A DNA stretch of 64,000 nt, from positions 62,001-126,000 of the forward strand of contig JACVTC010000182.1 in the NCBI GenBank assembly GCA_016946835.1. Direction: 5' to 3'. A program made the position numbers and the translations under genes. The notes below the pieces were generated by a model. The model saw nothing but the letters and a program-made list of their open reading frames with translations, did no database searches and had not been told where the DNA came from. The DNA is from Neocallimastix lanati (nom. inval.). Lineage: Eukaryota; Neocallimastigomycota; Neocallimastigomycetes; Neocallimastigales; Neocallimastigaceae. This document shows, piece by piece, positions 45,779 to 57,177 of this stretch; the stretch's first letter is position 1, and each line of letters begins with the position of its first letter.

Positions 45779-46951
45779 TGTAAGAATATAGATTTATTTC
45801 TTATAAAATAATCTATCTTCTTATTTTGATACGATATTTTTATTAAACATCAATATCAATATTTATTTTGTTTTATTTGGATGATAACAGTAGGGAATAA
45901 TTGACAAAATAATATATTCTAATATTATATAGAATAATATTCACACTTGAATATTTAGTTTATTTATTTTATTTATTTATTATCATTCATCAATAAAAAT
46001 ACATCATCAATATAAATATTTGTTAACTAGTTAAAATATAATTAAATCATTCAATAAAATATAATTAATTACTAATGTCTCTTATGTTATTAATGTAAAC
46101 TAAATATAAAACTACACTAAACTATACTAATAAATATGTTTATAGGTTAAATTATTAATAAACTAAATTAATATTAATAAAAGAACCATTCTTTAAACTA
46201 TTATTATTTACTAACTATATATATTATTATTAAATTATTATTAACCAATAAGATTTTAGCAAATAATTCCTAACCTAAGTTTCACTAAATTATGGTATTT
46301 ATGGTGGTACCGTATCAATTTAATTAATTTATATTTCATTTATATTTCAATATTTATTAACATGTAAAAAATATATTAATTTATCCAAATTAATATATTG
46401 AAAAATAATGTAAAAAAATTTGTTGTAATGTATGAATTACTTAAAAATATTATTTATATTTTATTATTTCAATTAGTTGATAATTTATAAGCTTTTAGTA
46501 ATCGGTTAATTAATCTTTTCCCCAATATTATTATTATTGGGTTTTTATTAATTAATACGATGATTAATATATTAGAATATTAATCGAAGTTATTCAGGTT
46601 TTTCTACTAATCTTTTCCTGAATATCAATTTGTTAAGATTAGATACCTTTATTTGATTTGTTAACTTTATCTTATCTATTTTATTTATTTAATAATTACA
46701 TTTATTTAATAATTTCATCTATTAAAATAATTATAAATAAAAAGTATAAAAGAACTCAAATATCTTTGATTAAAGAAATTAGAGTTATTATTATATAATG
46801 CTATATAATAAATTAAAAGAAATAAAGTCTTTTTGTTTATATCTATATTTAGTGTTTATAATAAACTCTATATAAAGTTAAGTATAAATTTTTATATTTA
46901 AAAATATTAATAATCTAGTTATAGTTAGTATATTATAAATGGATTATTACA
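45779..46951 (+). repeat. F1-family LTR with nested LTR9
   Basis: TGTAAGAATATAG to GGATTATTACA; flanks GAATG (45774-45778) and AAATG (46952-46956) differ at one base. The F1 signature (TAATCTTTTCCTGAATA, then AAGTATAAAAGAACTC) lies near 46610-46750. LTR9 copy c sits 48 bp from its start. Confidence 0.7.
45827..46317 (-). repeat. LTR9, copy c, nested in F1
   Basis: 491 bp, TGATACG to CGTATCA, reversed relative to copy a (GGTGGTACCGTATCA at the right end). ATTT on both sides fits a 4-bp target-site repeat. Confidence 0.75.
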
Positions 46952-46956
46952 AAATG

Positions 46957-47563
46957 ATACGGTATTTACTCAAATACCTTAAATTATAATAATTATAACA
47001 TTTCTCCATATAAATATGTTTTAAATCTGTTTTATTAATTAATTATTATCTTTATTAAATTTATCAATATTTCCTTTATTATTATATAAATATATATATT
47101 ATTAATTATTAATATTTTGCTATAAAATAAATATTTTATTATATTCTTATTATATTTTTATTATACATTTGATAAATTTTATTTTATATAAACTTTTTAT
47201 TATTAATATTCATATCTAAAATTTTATTATTATTTTATTGTTACACAAAATTATTTTTAACTAATCAATGTATTACCAAAATTTATAAAATATTTTGTAA
47301 TAATATTATTTTAAATCTCTCTCTTTTCTTTTTTTTATGTAATGGAAGAATAAATAAATAAATGAACAAATAAATAAATGGATGAATAAATATATAGTTA
47401 AATAAATCTTTAAATAAATAAATTAATAAATAGTCAATAAATAAATAAATAAATATTATATAAGTTTCTAGTACTTTTAATACGTCCACTATCTATTTAC
47501 ACTATCTATTTACCAATATATTATTATACATCCATCAATTTCAAAAGTCCTGTACCATAAATG
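46957..47563. other. AT-rich stretch, possible LTR9 start, no gene
   Basis: The word TGATACGGTATTTACTC at 46955 resembles an LTR9 start. The rest is low-complexity A/T with AAAT repeats (47345-47455). Nothing coding. Confidence 0.35.
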
Positions 47564-48430
47564 TGCAAGAATCTATAATAATTTGCTAACAAATAATTAT
47601 ATTTTCTTAGTTAAGTTATTATAACTATAACTTTATTTAATTATATATAATATTTATTCATTAAATTTATTTAATTTAATTTTAAATATTCATTAATTTA
47701 ACAAAATTTATTTAATTAATTTTAAATGATATATTTACAAAATATTAATTTCTCTACTGTAACTAATTTATTCTGTATTGTATTGTATTCTGTATTTTAT
47801 AATGTATTCTGTATTTTATTAACTATTTAATTATATATTTTTTATATAAGGATAAATTATATGATCGAAATATCTTTTATTATTTTATTCTTTTATTTTC
47901 GATCATTAGATTAGATTGAAAAATCGGTTAATTAAGATTTTTCCCAATTACTTTTAGAAGTAATTGGTTTTACTTAATTAATTCGATGATCGATATGGAT
48001 AGAATATCGATCGAAAACTTATCTAGGTTTTTCTATCTAATCTTTTCCTAGATAAGAGATTTGTTAAGATTAGAAAACCCTTTCTTATTTAACCTTATTT
48101 TCATAAAAAAATATAAATAAGGCTCTTGAGTTCTCTTTGAGAAATCAAGAGTTATTATTATAAAAACATAGTTATAATAGTAACAATTTTATATTTTTAA
48201 CTTTAATAAATTAATAAAATATTTTATTCAAAAAACATATTTTTAAAATCAAATTTATACAAATAATTCTTCTTTTACTTCTCGTGTTATTATTATAATT
48301 AATTTTATAATAAACTCTATAGGTAAAAAATTTATCTTATTTTATTTTCTATTTTCTCAACTTAATGAATTAGTCGTTAAGTTGTAGTTAATAATTCTAT
48401 TTTGAGTTAATTCTTAATAGAATTATTACA
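47564..48430 (+). repeat. F1-family solo LTR, flanked by AAATG
   Basis: 867 bp, TGCAAGAATC to AATTATTACA, perfect AAATG repeats (47559-47563, 48431-48435). TATAAATAAGGCTCTTGAG near 48113. It is a near-identical inverted partner of 50753-51619. Confidence 0.85.
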
Positions 48431-48435
48431 AAATG

Positions 48436-49266
48436 TGTAAGAAACTATAATTATTTGCTAAATAATTATAATTTCTTTATTTGATTATTTATCTATTACA
48501 TAATTTATACATTCATTCATTAAATTAGTAATTATTTATCAAGTTAATATGTATTTGTACATTTAATTATAGTTTTAATTTAATTAAAAATTTTCTTTAA
48601 ATTTATTTAGTATACATTTATTTTTTAATTAAAAATTTTCTTTAAATTTATTTAGTATACATTTATTTTATTTAATTTATTTAATTAATTATAAATTTTA
48701 TTAATTTCTATAGTAATAAATTAATTATTTAATTATTATTTTTAATTAAAATTTGAATTAACGGACTTTAAAGTTTTTTATTTTCTTATTAAAATATAAA
48801 TTAATTTTATCGGACTTTAAGGTTTTTTCTAATTTATTATAATAATAAATTGGTTTTTCCTTAAAGAACTTATCTAGTTTTTTCTTCTAATCTTTTTCTA
48901 GATAAGATAATTGTTAAGATTAGAAAACCTTTTAAATTATTATTTTATATAAAATTTTATTATTTAATTTTTCGTATAAATAGCTATTGATTTCTCTAAA
49001 TTTTTGAGAAATCAAGAGTTACTATTATATAACAAATATTAAATAAATATATAATAATAATAAATAAAATCTACAACATTTTCAATAAGTGTTCTTTTTA
49101 TTTTGTGTTGTTTATTATATTTGTTTATAATAAACTCTTCTTTGTAAAGATAAGTTAGAATTTTCTTTATTTTTTCTAATTGTTTTCTTATTTTCTCAAC
49201 TTGATGTTAGTATCAGGTTGTAGTTAATAATTTTGTTATAATAAATATTATAATGAAATTATTACA
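48436..49266 (+). repeat. Second F1-type solo LTR in tandem, same AAATG repeats
   Basis: 831 bp, TGTAAGAAACTATAATT to AAATTATTACA, flanked by AAATG on both sides (48431-48435, 49267-49271). Diverged from the copy just before it, so the pair is not a simple duplication. Confidence 0.8.
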
Positions 49267-49269
49267 AAA

Positions 49270-50184
49270 TGTTAAAGAAGAAGCAAATATTGTTAATTTG
49301 GTCTCAAATTGAACAAATAACTTAACCACAAATTAAACTATTTGACTTCCTTATTGTATGGAACTTTCCTATATTCTATTATAAATTAAAATCAAATTAT
49401 TTCTTAATAAATAATATATTACTTATATAAAATAAATTATTATTAATATATTTCTTATTTAAAATTATTATATTATTATTAAAATGTTAACAAATTATCA
49501 ATATATTTTTTTTATTAATATTTTTATTTTATCAATTTATTATTGTCAAGTTATATTAAAAATCTAGATAGTTTTTCTTTAACCAATAGTTATTCATTGT
49601 ATTAATAATAAAAATTAATTTCTAAATAATATTACTAATACATAATAATATAAAAAAAAATAAAATTATATATTATTAATATATGTTTATTATAATCCAT
49701 AATGTTATATTTTTAAGAATTGATTATAACAATTATATTGAATAATTTAAAATTAATAATATTTTACACATAAATGAAGGATTTAGTAAGTTATAATTAC
49801 TAAACCACATTAGTAAATTCTGCAAAATTGATAAAATTATGTTTAAAATATATTAATAATACATTAATAATTAATTAGTATAAATTTTTATATATAATAG
49901 AAATACTTAAATTAAAATAAATTTATTAGATACAATTTAAAATTTAGAATTATTATTAAAAGAAATTAAAAATAAGAAATGGCTTTCCCATTTCTAATTA
50001 ATTGCAAAAGTATAAAAAGAGATAGTTTAGAAAAAAAAAAATAATCATGTAATAAATTATAATAAATAAATTTTAATAAAGATTTTTAATAAAACAAAAA
50101 TTTTCTTTTATTTTTATTTTTATTATTGTTTTAATTTTATTTATAATTTTTGAATAATTTTTATAAAAACTCCGAACCAAACCA
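49270..50184 (+). repeat. F10-family LTR, copy 1
   Basis: About 915 bp from TGTTAAAGAAGAAGC. The likely end is CTCCGAACCAAACCA. It shares its start region (AACAAATAA, CTTAACCACAAATTAAA, TTCCTATATTCTATTA) with copy 2 at 51624. The F1 LTR before it has landed across its first TG. Confidence 0.55.
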
Positions 50185-50742
50185 TAAAAGGTAAGTTTAT
50201 TATTAACTAAAATAACGAATAACAATTAAATTTAATGGCTAATATAACTTAACACCTCTCTATTCGAGTTGTTAATAATAAACACAAAATTAATTATATT
50301 TATAACTATTATTCTCTATCACACTAGAATATAGCGCAGCACTTTATAACTCTATCTGTTATTAGTTACTGGGCTTACACTGAGCAATATATATTTATTT
50401 AATAATTATATTTTTATTTATTAATATTAATATTTATAATAACAATTTACGTTAATAGTAGCACTAGTGCGTTACAGTTACATGTTCAATTATTATTTAT
50501 ACATGTTAATAATTTTATGATTGGTAAATAATTTAATTTAACTTAGTTTACTAATCACTAAATAAAAAATATATTTAACTCTGTATTTAACTATATAATT
50601 AACTATAAAATAATAAAATTTAATGTACGAAAACAATAAAAGATTTTATTTAATTAGCCGAAATTGCTAACTGTTTAGAAATACGTTACGTAACCAGAGA
50701 ACTATCATTGGATAGGCTTGAAGTTACCATGTATCTGTTACA
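50185..50742 (-). repeat. Solo LTR3, copy 3
   Basis: About 558 bp, from AAAAGGTAAGTTTATT to ATGTATCTGTTACA. Very similar to copies 1 and 2, including the GCGCAGCACTTTATAAC promoter box (reversed). The left edge runs into F10 without a clear target-site repeat. Confidence 0.75.
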
Positions 50743-50752
50743 CGAGACTTCT

Positions 50753-51619
50753 TGTAATAATTCTATTAAGAATTAACTCAAAATAGAATTATTAACTACA
50801 ACTTAACGACTAATTCATTAAGTTGAGAAAATAGAAAATAAAATAAGATAAATTTTTTACCTATAGAGTTTATTATAAAATTAATTATAATAATAACACG
50901 AGAAGTAAAAGAAGAATTATTTGTATAAATTTGATTTTAAAAATATGTTTTTTGAATAAAATATTTTATTAATTTATTAAAGTTAAAAATATAAAATTGT
51001 TACTATTATAACTATGTTTTTATAATAATAACTCTTGATTTCTCAAAGAGAATTCAAGAGCCTTATTTAAACTTTTTTGAAAAATAAGGTTAAATTAAAA
51101 AAGTGCTTTCTAATCTTAACAAATCTCTTATCTAGGAAAAGATTAGATAGAAAAACCTAGATAAGTTTTCGATCGATATTCTATCCATATCGATCATCGA
51201 ATTAATTAAGTAAAACCAATTACTTTTAAAAGTAATTGGGAAAAATCTTAATTAACCGATTTTTCAATCTAATCTAATGATCGAAAATAAAAGAATAAAA
51301 TAATAAAAGATATTTCGATCATATAATTTATCCTTATATAAAAAATATATAATTAAATAGTTAATAAAATACAGAATACATTATAAAATACAGAATACAA
51401 TACAATACAGAATAAATTAGTTACAGTAGAGAAATTAATATTTTGTAAATATATCATTTAAAATTAATTAAATAAATTTTGTTAAATTAATGAATATTTA
51501 AAATTAAATTAAATAAATTTAATGAATAAATATTATATATAATTAAATAAAGTTATAGTTATAATAACTTAACTAAGAAAATATAATTATTTGTTAGCAA
51601 ATAATTATAGATTCTTACA
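50753..51619 (-). repeat. F1-family solo LTR, minus strand, CTTCT repeats
   Basis: 867 bp, TGTAATAATTC to ATAGATTCTTACA. Perfect CTTCT repeats at 50748-50752 and 51620-51624. Near-identical, inverted, to 47564-48430. Confidence 0.85.
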
Positions 51620-51623
51620 CTTC

Positions 51624-52543
51624 TGTTAAGGAATGAACAAATAATGTTAATTTTATTATTTTTCATAAAAATAACTTAACCACTAAAATTAAATTATTTA
51701 TTTCTTTACTTGGAGAACTTTCTTATGTTCTATTACTGCCAAATTATTACTAATATTAAATTTATTATTATTAATATAAATTCTTTATCAATATCAATAC
51801 TTTATTATTAAAATTAATACTATATTATTAATATCAATATTATTATCAATATCTAGTTTTATTAATATGATTTATTCTATCAATATTTTATTGTTAAAGA
51901 AAATTTTATTTTACAAATATTACTAATACAGATTATTTATTATTAATATAAATAAATATAATTAATAATGATTTAAAAATATTTTACATAAATCCATGAT
52001 CCTTATCATTAATATTAGTAATACTTCCTTCCAAAATACACCCTATTTATAATAATATTAATAATAGATAATAACCTAAAATACTTTTATTTAAAAATAG
52101 TATAAAATTAAATAATACTCTATTACTAATAGTTCTGTAAAAGTAATAAAATTATTTTTAAAATATATTATCACTATAATTAATAATAAATAGTTTAGAA
52201 TTTAATAATATGTAATAATTATTTATTATAATAGAATAGATTATGAATTTATAATTTAAATACAATTCAAACATGTAACTCTGAGATATTATAAAGAAAT
52301 GGCTTGACCATTTTTAAAGATAAAAAAAAAATATAAATAGATGAGAAAATTGTATTTTAGAGAAATAATCTGAGAAATATAATATTAAATTCAAGAAATT
52401 AAATTATCTTTAGTTTTAATTGAATAATTTTTATTAAATAAATAAATAAAATATTTTATAAAAAAAGGTATATTTTAATTTTTAATTTTTTTATTTTAGT
52501 GTTTATTTCTATATTTATTATTGATCCGTCCCGAACCTCAACA
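51624..52543 (+). repeat. F10-family LTR, copy 2
   Basis: About 920 bp, TGTTAAGGAATGAAC to CCCGAACCTCAACA, followed by CTTC, the word that also precedes it. The 3' end region GATCCGTCCCGAACC is the most distinctive part. Confidence 0.6.
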
Positions 52544-52547
52544 CTTC

Positions 52548-52922
52548 TGATAAAGAATGAAAATTAAAAATTAAAAATAATTATAAAACTGAATTTAAAA
52601 ATAATAAATAATTAAATAATAATAAAGTAATTAATTTTAGATTATAAATATTTAAATTATAAAAATAATAAATATTTAAATAATACATAATTAATAATAA
52701 TTAGATTAAAATAATATAAAATAAACAATAATTGTTTATTTAATTGTTTATTATTAATAGTTAATTTATTGTTTATAAATAGAATATAAATATAAAAATT
52801 AATTTAAATAAATTAAAATTACTTTTTTTTTTATTAACTAGTATATCTAGTTATATTTGAACTTGAGAATAAAGACTTTTAATAAGAAATTACTAAATTA
52901 ACTTTATTTTCAATATGTTTCA
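52548..52922 (+). repeat. Short LTR-like unit between CTTC repeats
   Basis: 375 bp, TGATAAAGAATGA to ATATGTTTCA, flanked by CTTC (52544-52547, 52923-52926). It begins like F10 but is far shorter; it may be a short family or a shrunken copy. Confidence 0.4.
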
Positions 52923-52930
52923 CTTCTTTG

Positions 52931-53889
52931 TGTAAGAATCTATAATTATTTTTAAATAAAATAATTATATTTTCTTAGTTAAATTATAATTATAACTTTA
53001 TTTAATTATATAATATTTATTCATTTAAATATTATTAATAATTTATTTAACTCAATATTAAATATACATTAATTTAATACAACAAAATTTATTTAATTAA
53101 TTATTATTTATACATTTATAAATAATTATAGTTTATTTAATTATACATTTAATTATTAAATTTATTCGTCTTAGTTTATATATTTAATTAAATTGTAAAC
53201 AAATATATTATGTATTCTAATATGTATTTTAATAATATATTCTGTATTTTGTTTATTAATATCATTATTATGTTATTTTCCTTATTTGTAAATTTATGAT
53301 TTTATGATCGAAATATCTTTTATTATTTTATTCTTTTATTTTCGATCAATTAGATTAGATTAGCGAATCGGTTATTTAGGGTTTTTCCCAATCACTTCTT
53401 AAAAGTAATTAATTTTACCTAATTGATACGATGATCGATATGGATAGAATATCGATCAAAAATCTTATCTAGGTTTTTCTCTTAAATCTTTTCCTAGATA
53501 AGAGATTTGTTAAGATTAGAAAGCACTTTTTTAATTTAACCTTATTTTTCAAAAAAGTTTAAATAAGGCTCTTGAATTCTCTTTGAGAAATCAAGAGTTA
53601 TTATTATAACAATTATAATATAGTAATAACATTAATAAATATTTTATATTTCTATTTTAATAAAGTAAGTTTTAATAAAACAAATTTAAAAATAAAATAA
53701 AATAATCTTTTCTCTTTGACAATTCTGTGTTATTAGTTTATTATAATTAGTTATAATAAACTCTTTCTTATAGAAGATAAGTATATTTATCTTTTTTGCT
53801 TTCTCAATTTAATAATAATTAATATTTAGTTATTATTAAGTTGTAGTTAATAATTTAATTATAATTAATTTTATAATTAAATTATTACA
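52931..53889 (+). repeat. F1-family solo LTR (959 bp)
   Basis: TGTAAGAATCTATAATT to AAATTATTACA; flanks CTTTG and TTTTG differ at one base. Clear F1 signature near 53470-53600 (CTAGATAAGAGATTTG, AAATAAGGCTCTTGAA). Very similar to the plus-sense part of 20637-22147. Confidence 0.8.
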
Positions 53890-53892
53890 TTT

Positions 53893-53946
53893 TGGAAAGT
53901 TACGTTCATAAAAATATGAAATTCTTAAATTTAAGAGATAATCTAA

Positions 53947-53981
<35 letters not shown>

Positions 53982-54431
53982 AATAAATTATTTAAATTTA
54001 TATTAAATTAATTTATATGAATAAATAATTAAATAATGATAGTTATTTAATAAACAATTAAATTATTAAAGTATATTTTTAATTAAAAATTAGTATTTAT
54101 GTAAATAATAAATTAAATAGTTAAATAATTTTAAATTACTAATATTTCTAAATCATATGTATTTAAAATAAATATTGTTTATTATTTTTAAGGTATATTT
54201 AGTTAAAATATTTTAAATATTCAATTTATATTAACAATTAAATTGTATAAAATTATAAAATAAAAATTAGGAAAATAATCAAATAGTATAAAAATATTAA
54301 ATTAAATTTTAAAAACATATATAAATAGGAAAATTTACAAAAAATAAATTTTTAAGGAAAAAATAATAATATTAATAAAATAAAATAAATAAAATATTAT
54401 AAAAATAATAAGTATAAAGCATTACGTCCCA
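53893..54431 (+). repeat. Possible LTR ending CGTCCCA
   Basis: Runs from TGGAAAGTTACG to GCATTACGTCCCA, with TTTTT and TGGTAAAG (another F10-like start) following. The ends fit the TG...CA rule but I have no second copy. A long A tract lies at 53950-53979. Confidence 0.3.
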
Positions 54432-54436
54432 TTTTT

Positions 54437-54797
54437 TGGTAAAGAATGAATTAATAACCTTTATTTTATTATTAAATATTATTAATAATTCTTTACTAAA
54501 TTGTACTTTCCTATATTCTTGATAACCTAAACCTAATTATAAAAATTAATTTATTTTGATATAAATTAATTTTAACTGGTAAATAATTTTAAATCAATCT
54601 TAATTACTTTATTGTCATATTATTAAATATATGTGTATATTAAAATACTATTGTAAATATTAAAATTATATACTTTTAAGATTCTATAAATTATTAAAAT
54701 TATTAATTAAATATTATAATAAAAATTATTATAAACTATTAATATTATAAAATTGTTAAAATTATTAAATATTATAAAAATTTATTTATTATAATTA
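54437..54797 (+). other. F10-like start and AT-rich sequence
   Basis: TGGTAAAGAATGAATTAA then TACTTTCCTATATTC resembles F10 starts. It continues into low-complexity sequence up to the copia element. No gene. Confidence 0.35.
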
Positions 54798-56675
54798 TTA
54801 AATATTATTATAAAGGGCTTTTTTAAGCTTCCAAAAACATTTATTGAATGAATGATGACCTTCGGGAGATTTCATATATATATCTTCTTTTAAATCTGCA
54901 TTAAGGTATGCAGAGTTAATGTCTATTTGTTCGATATTAAAATTATGCTGAACAGCTATTGCTGTGATAATCCTTATTGTATCTTGTTTTAAAGTTGGAG
55001 CAAACGTTTCCTTGAAATCAATTCCATACTGCTGCGTATAACCTTTCGCAACTAATCTTGCTTTTCTTTTTGTTATATTACCGTTGGAGTCTCTTTTATA
55101 TTTAAATACCCAATGTGATGATATAACGTTAGATCCTTCTGGAACTGAATTTACAATCTGAAAAACATTTAGCTTTTCCATATTTTTTAATTTTTCATTT
55201 ACGGCTTCCATCCATTGCTCTTTATCTTTAAGGTTAAATATATCTTTAAAGTTATATGGTTCTCTGAATATATTGTTTTCTTCATTTAATTTTGATATAT
55301 TCTTTTCACTATATTTTATTCTTTTGCTTGATGCTTTTGCTTCATAATTAATGTTTCTTTTATTTGTATTATTGTTTGTTGTATTGTGTTGATAGTGGGA
55401 TATTTCGATTTTATTGTTATTAGTATTGTTTAATTTATTTACGTAATTAATTGTACTTTCCATGTTAGATTCTTTAGCTGTATTTTTATTAGGAATATTA
55501 TCATTATTTTTATTAAGATTATTGGTAATATTATTGTCATTAAATTCATCATTTCTATAGTTTCTTGTATTAGTGTTGCAAATATTATTGTTGTTTAATT
55601 TATTATTATTATTGATTGATGAATCATTGATATAGATATTACTTTGATTATTAGTGTTATTTTTATTGTTATTATTGAAAGTATTATTACTAGTATTGTT
55701 AATGTTGTTTTCATTATTGATGTTGATATTATTTGAAGTAATGTTGTCATTTTCTGAATTATTATTATCTTCTGGATTATCATTTTTATTTTGTTTTTGT
55801 TTTTTATAAGTTTTATGTTTATTTTTATTTCTTAAAATATTGCTATTATATTGTGAATCGTTAATATTATTATAATTGTTTTGATATTTGTGATTGTTGT
55901 TGTTGTATTTTTGATAATTATAATTGTTATAATTATTGTTTGAAAAATTTTTGACAGAGTAATCATTCACCCTGAATTCGTTATTGGAATTATAGTTTAG
56001 TAAGACTGAATTTCCAGGATCGTTTTCAAAAAATTGGACAGTTCGAGATAGCACGATTTTATTGTTGGTTAAATCAAGGATTTTATAAGATGATGGGTTA
56101 TTGCAATATCCTAAGAAAATTCCAGGGTGTGAATTATTATCAAATTTGGATCGTAGTTCTTTTGGTATAAAGAAAAATACTCTGCATCCAAAAACTCTAA
56201 ATATGCTGTAATCAACAGGTTTATTATATAGAATCTCAAATGGTACTTTATTGTTTATACCCTGATGGGGTAAACGATTGTGAATATAATTTACTGTATC
56301 GACAGCAAATTCCCAAAAATTATGAGAAAGTTTTGATTCATTTAGTAGAGCTTTTGCGGAAGATATAAGTATGCCGTTGAATCGTTCAGCTTTCCCGTTT
56401 TGAGCTGGATTATATGGTATAGTGTATTGATGTATTATACCATTATTTTGACAGAATATTTTAAAATTATTATTAAAAAATTCACTTCCATTATCTGATC
56501 GAATATTTTTGATTTTAATGTTGAATGTGTTTAAAACTTCTTTGTACCAAATAATGAATTTATTAAATGTTTCATTTTTATGTTGTAGGAATAAGACCCA
56601 GCCATATCTAGAAAAGTCATCCAGGATTGTGAGGAAGTATATATTCTTATTTAAGGATGGCAATACAGGGCCCAC
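54798..56675 (-). pseudogene. Copia integrase, Asn-rich linker and RT part
   Basis: Integrase core: TILDDFSRYGWVLFLQHKN (first Asp), IRSDNGSEFFNNNF (second Asp) and NPAQNGKAERFNGIL (Glu), with the copia C-terminal GCRVFFFIPKELRSKFD and GIFLGYCNNPSSYKI. Residues about 230-450 are dominated by Asn with Asp, Lys, Thr, Ile and no recognisable domain. RT follows: EQWMEAVNEKLKNMEK, HWVFKYKRDSNGNITKRKAR, LVAKGYTQQYGIDFKETFAP and IDINSAYLNADL. Fossil. Confidence 0.85.
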
Positions 56676-57177
56676 TAAATCAAGATGTATAAGTTCGAAA
56701 ATGTGTTTTGTTTTATTAATTGATCTTTTGAAAGGTTTGTTCCTTAATTTTGAATTGGAACATATTTGACATTTGTGATTTGTATTAGTATTTTTTAAAT
56801 TATCTTTTATTTTAGTAATGTCGAAATGACCCAGGCGTCTATGCCAAAGATCAAAATCTTGTTTATTGTTGATATGTGTTGAATTAATTTCATTTAAATT
56901 TTCGAAATTATTGTTCTTATGAAAAATGGATGGTGCTTTTGATAAATATATTTTAAATATATTTTTATTGTCTGCTGCTGATTGATATATTCTATTACCT
57001 TTGTCGTCATAGATGATTGCGATTTGTGAGTTTTTATAGTTATTGAAAACAATTTTATAATTTTGTGTTATTAATTGATTGATTGATATTAAATTTTTCT
57101 TGATAAATTTAGAGTAATGAACGTTCTTTAAAATAAATTTATGATTGTTTATATATGCGTTGAAATCACCAATGTAG

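Noticed and set aside
47283-47489. Minus-strand open frame of Tyr/Leu/Phe repeats
   Set aside because: Product of AAAT simple repeats between LTRs.
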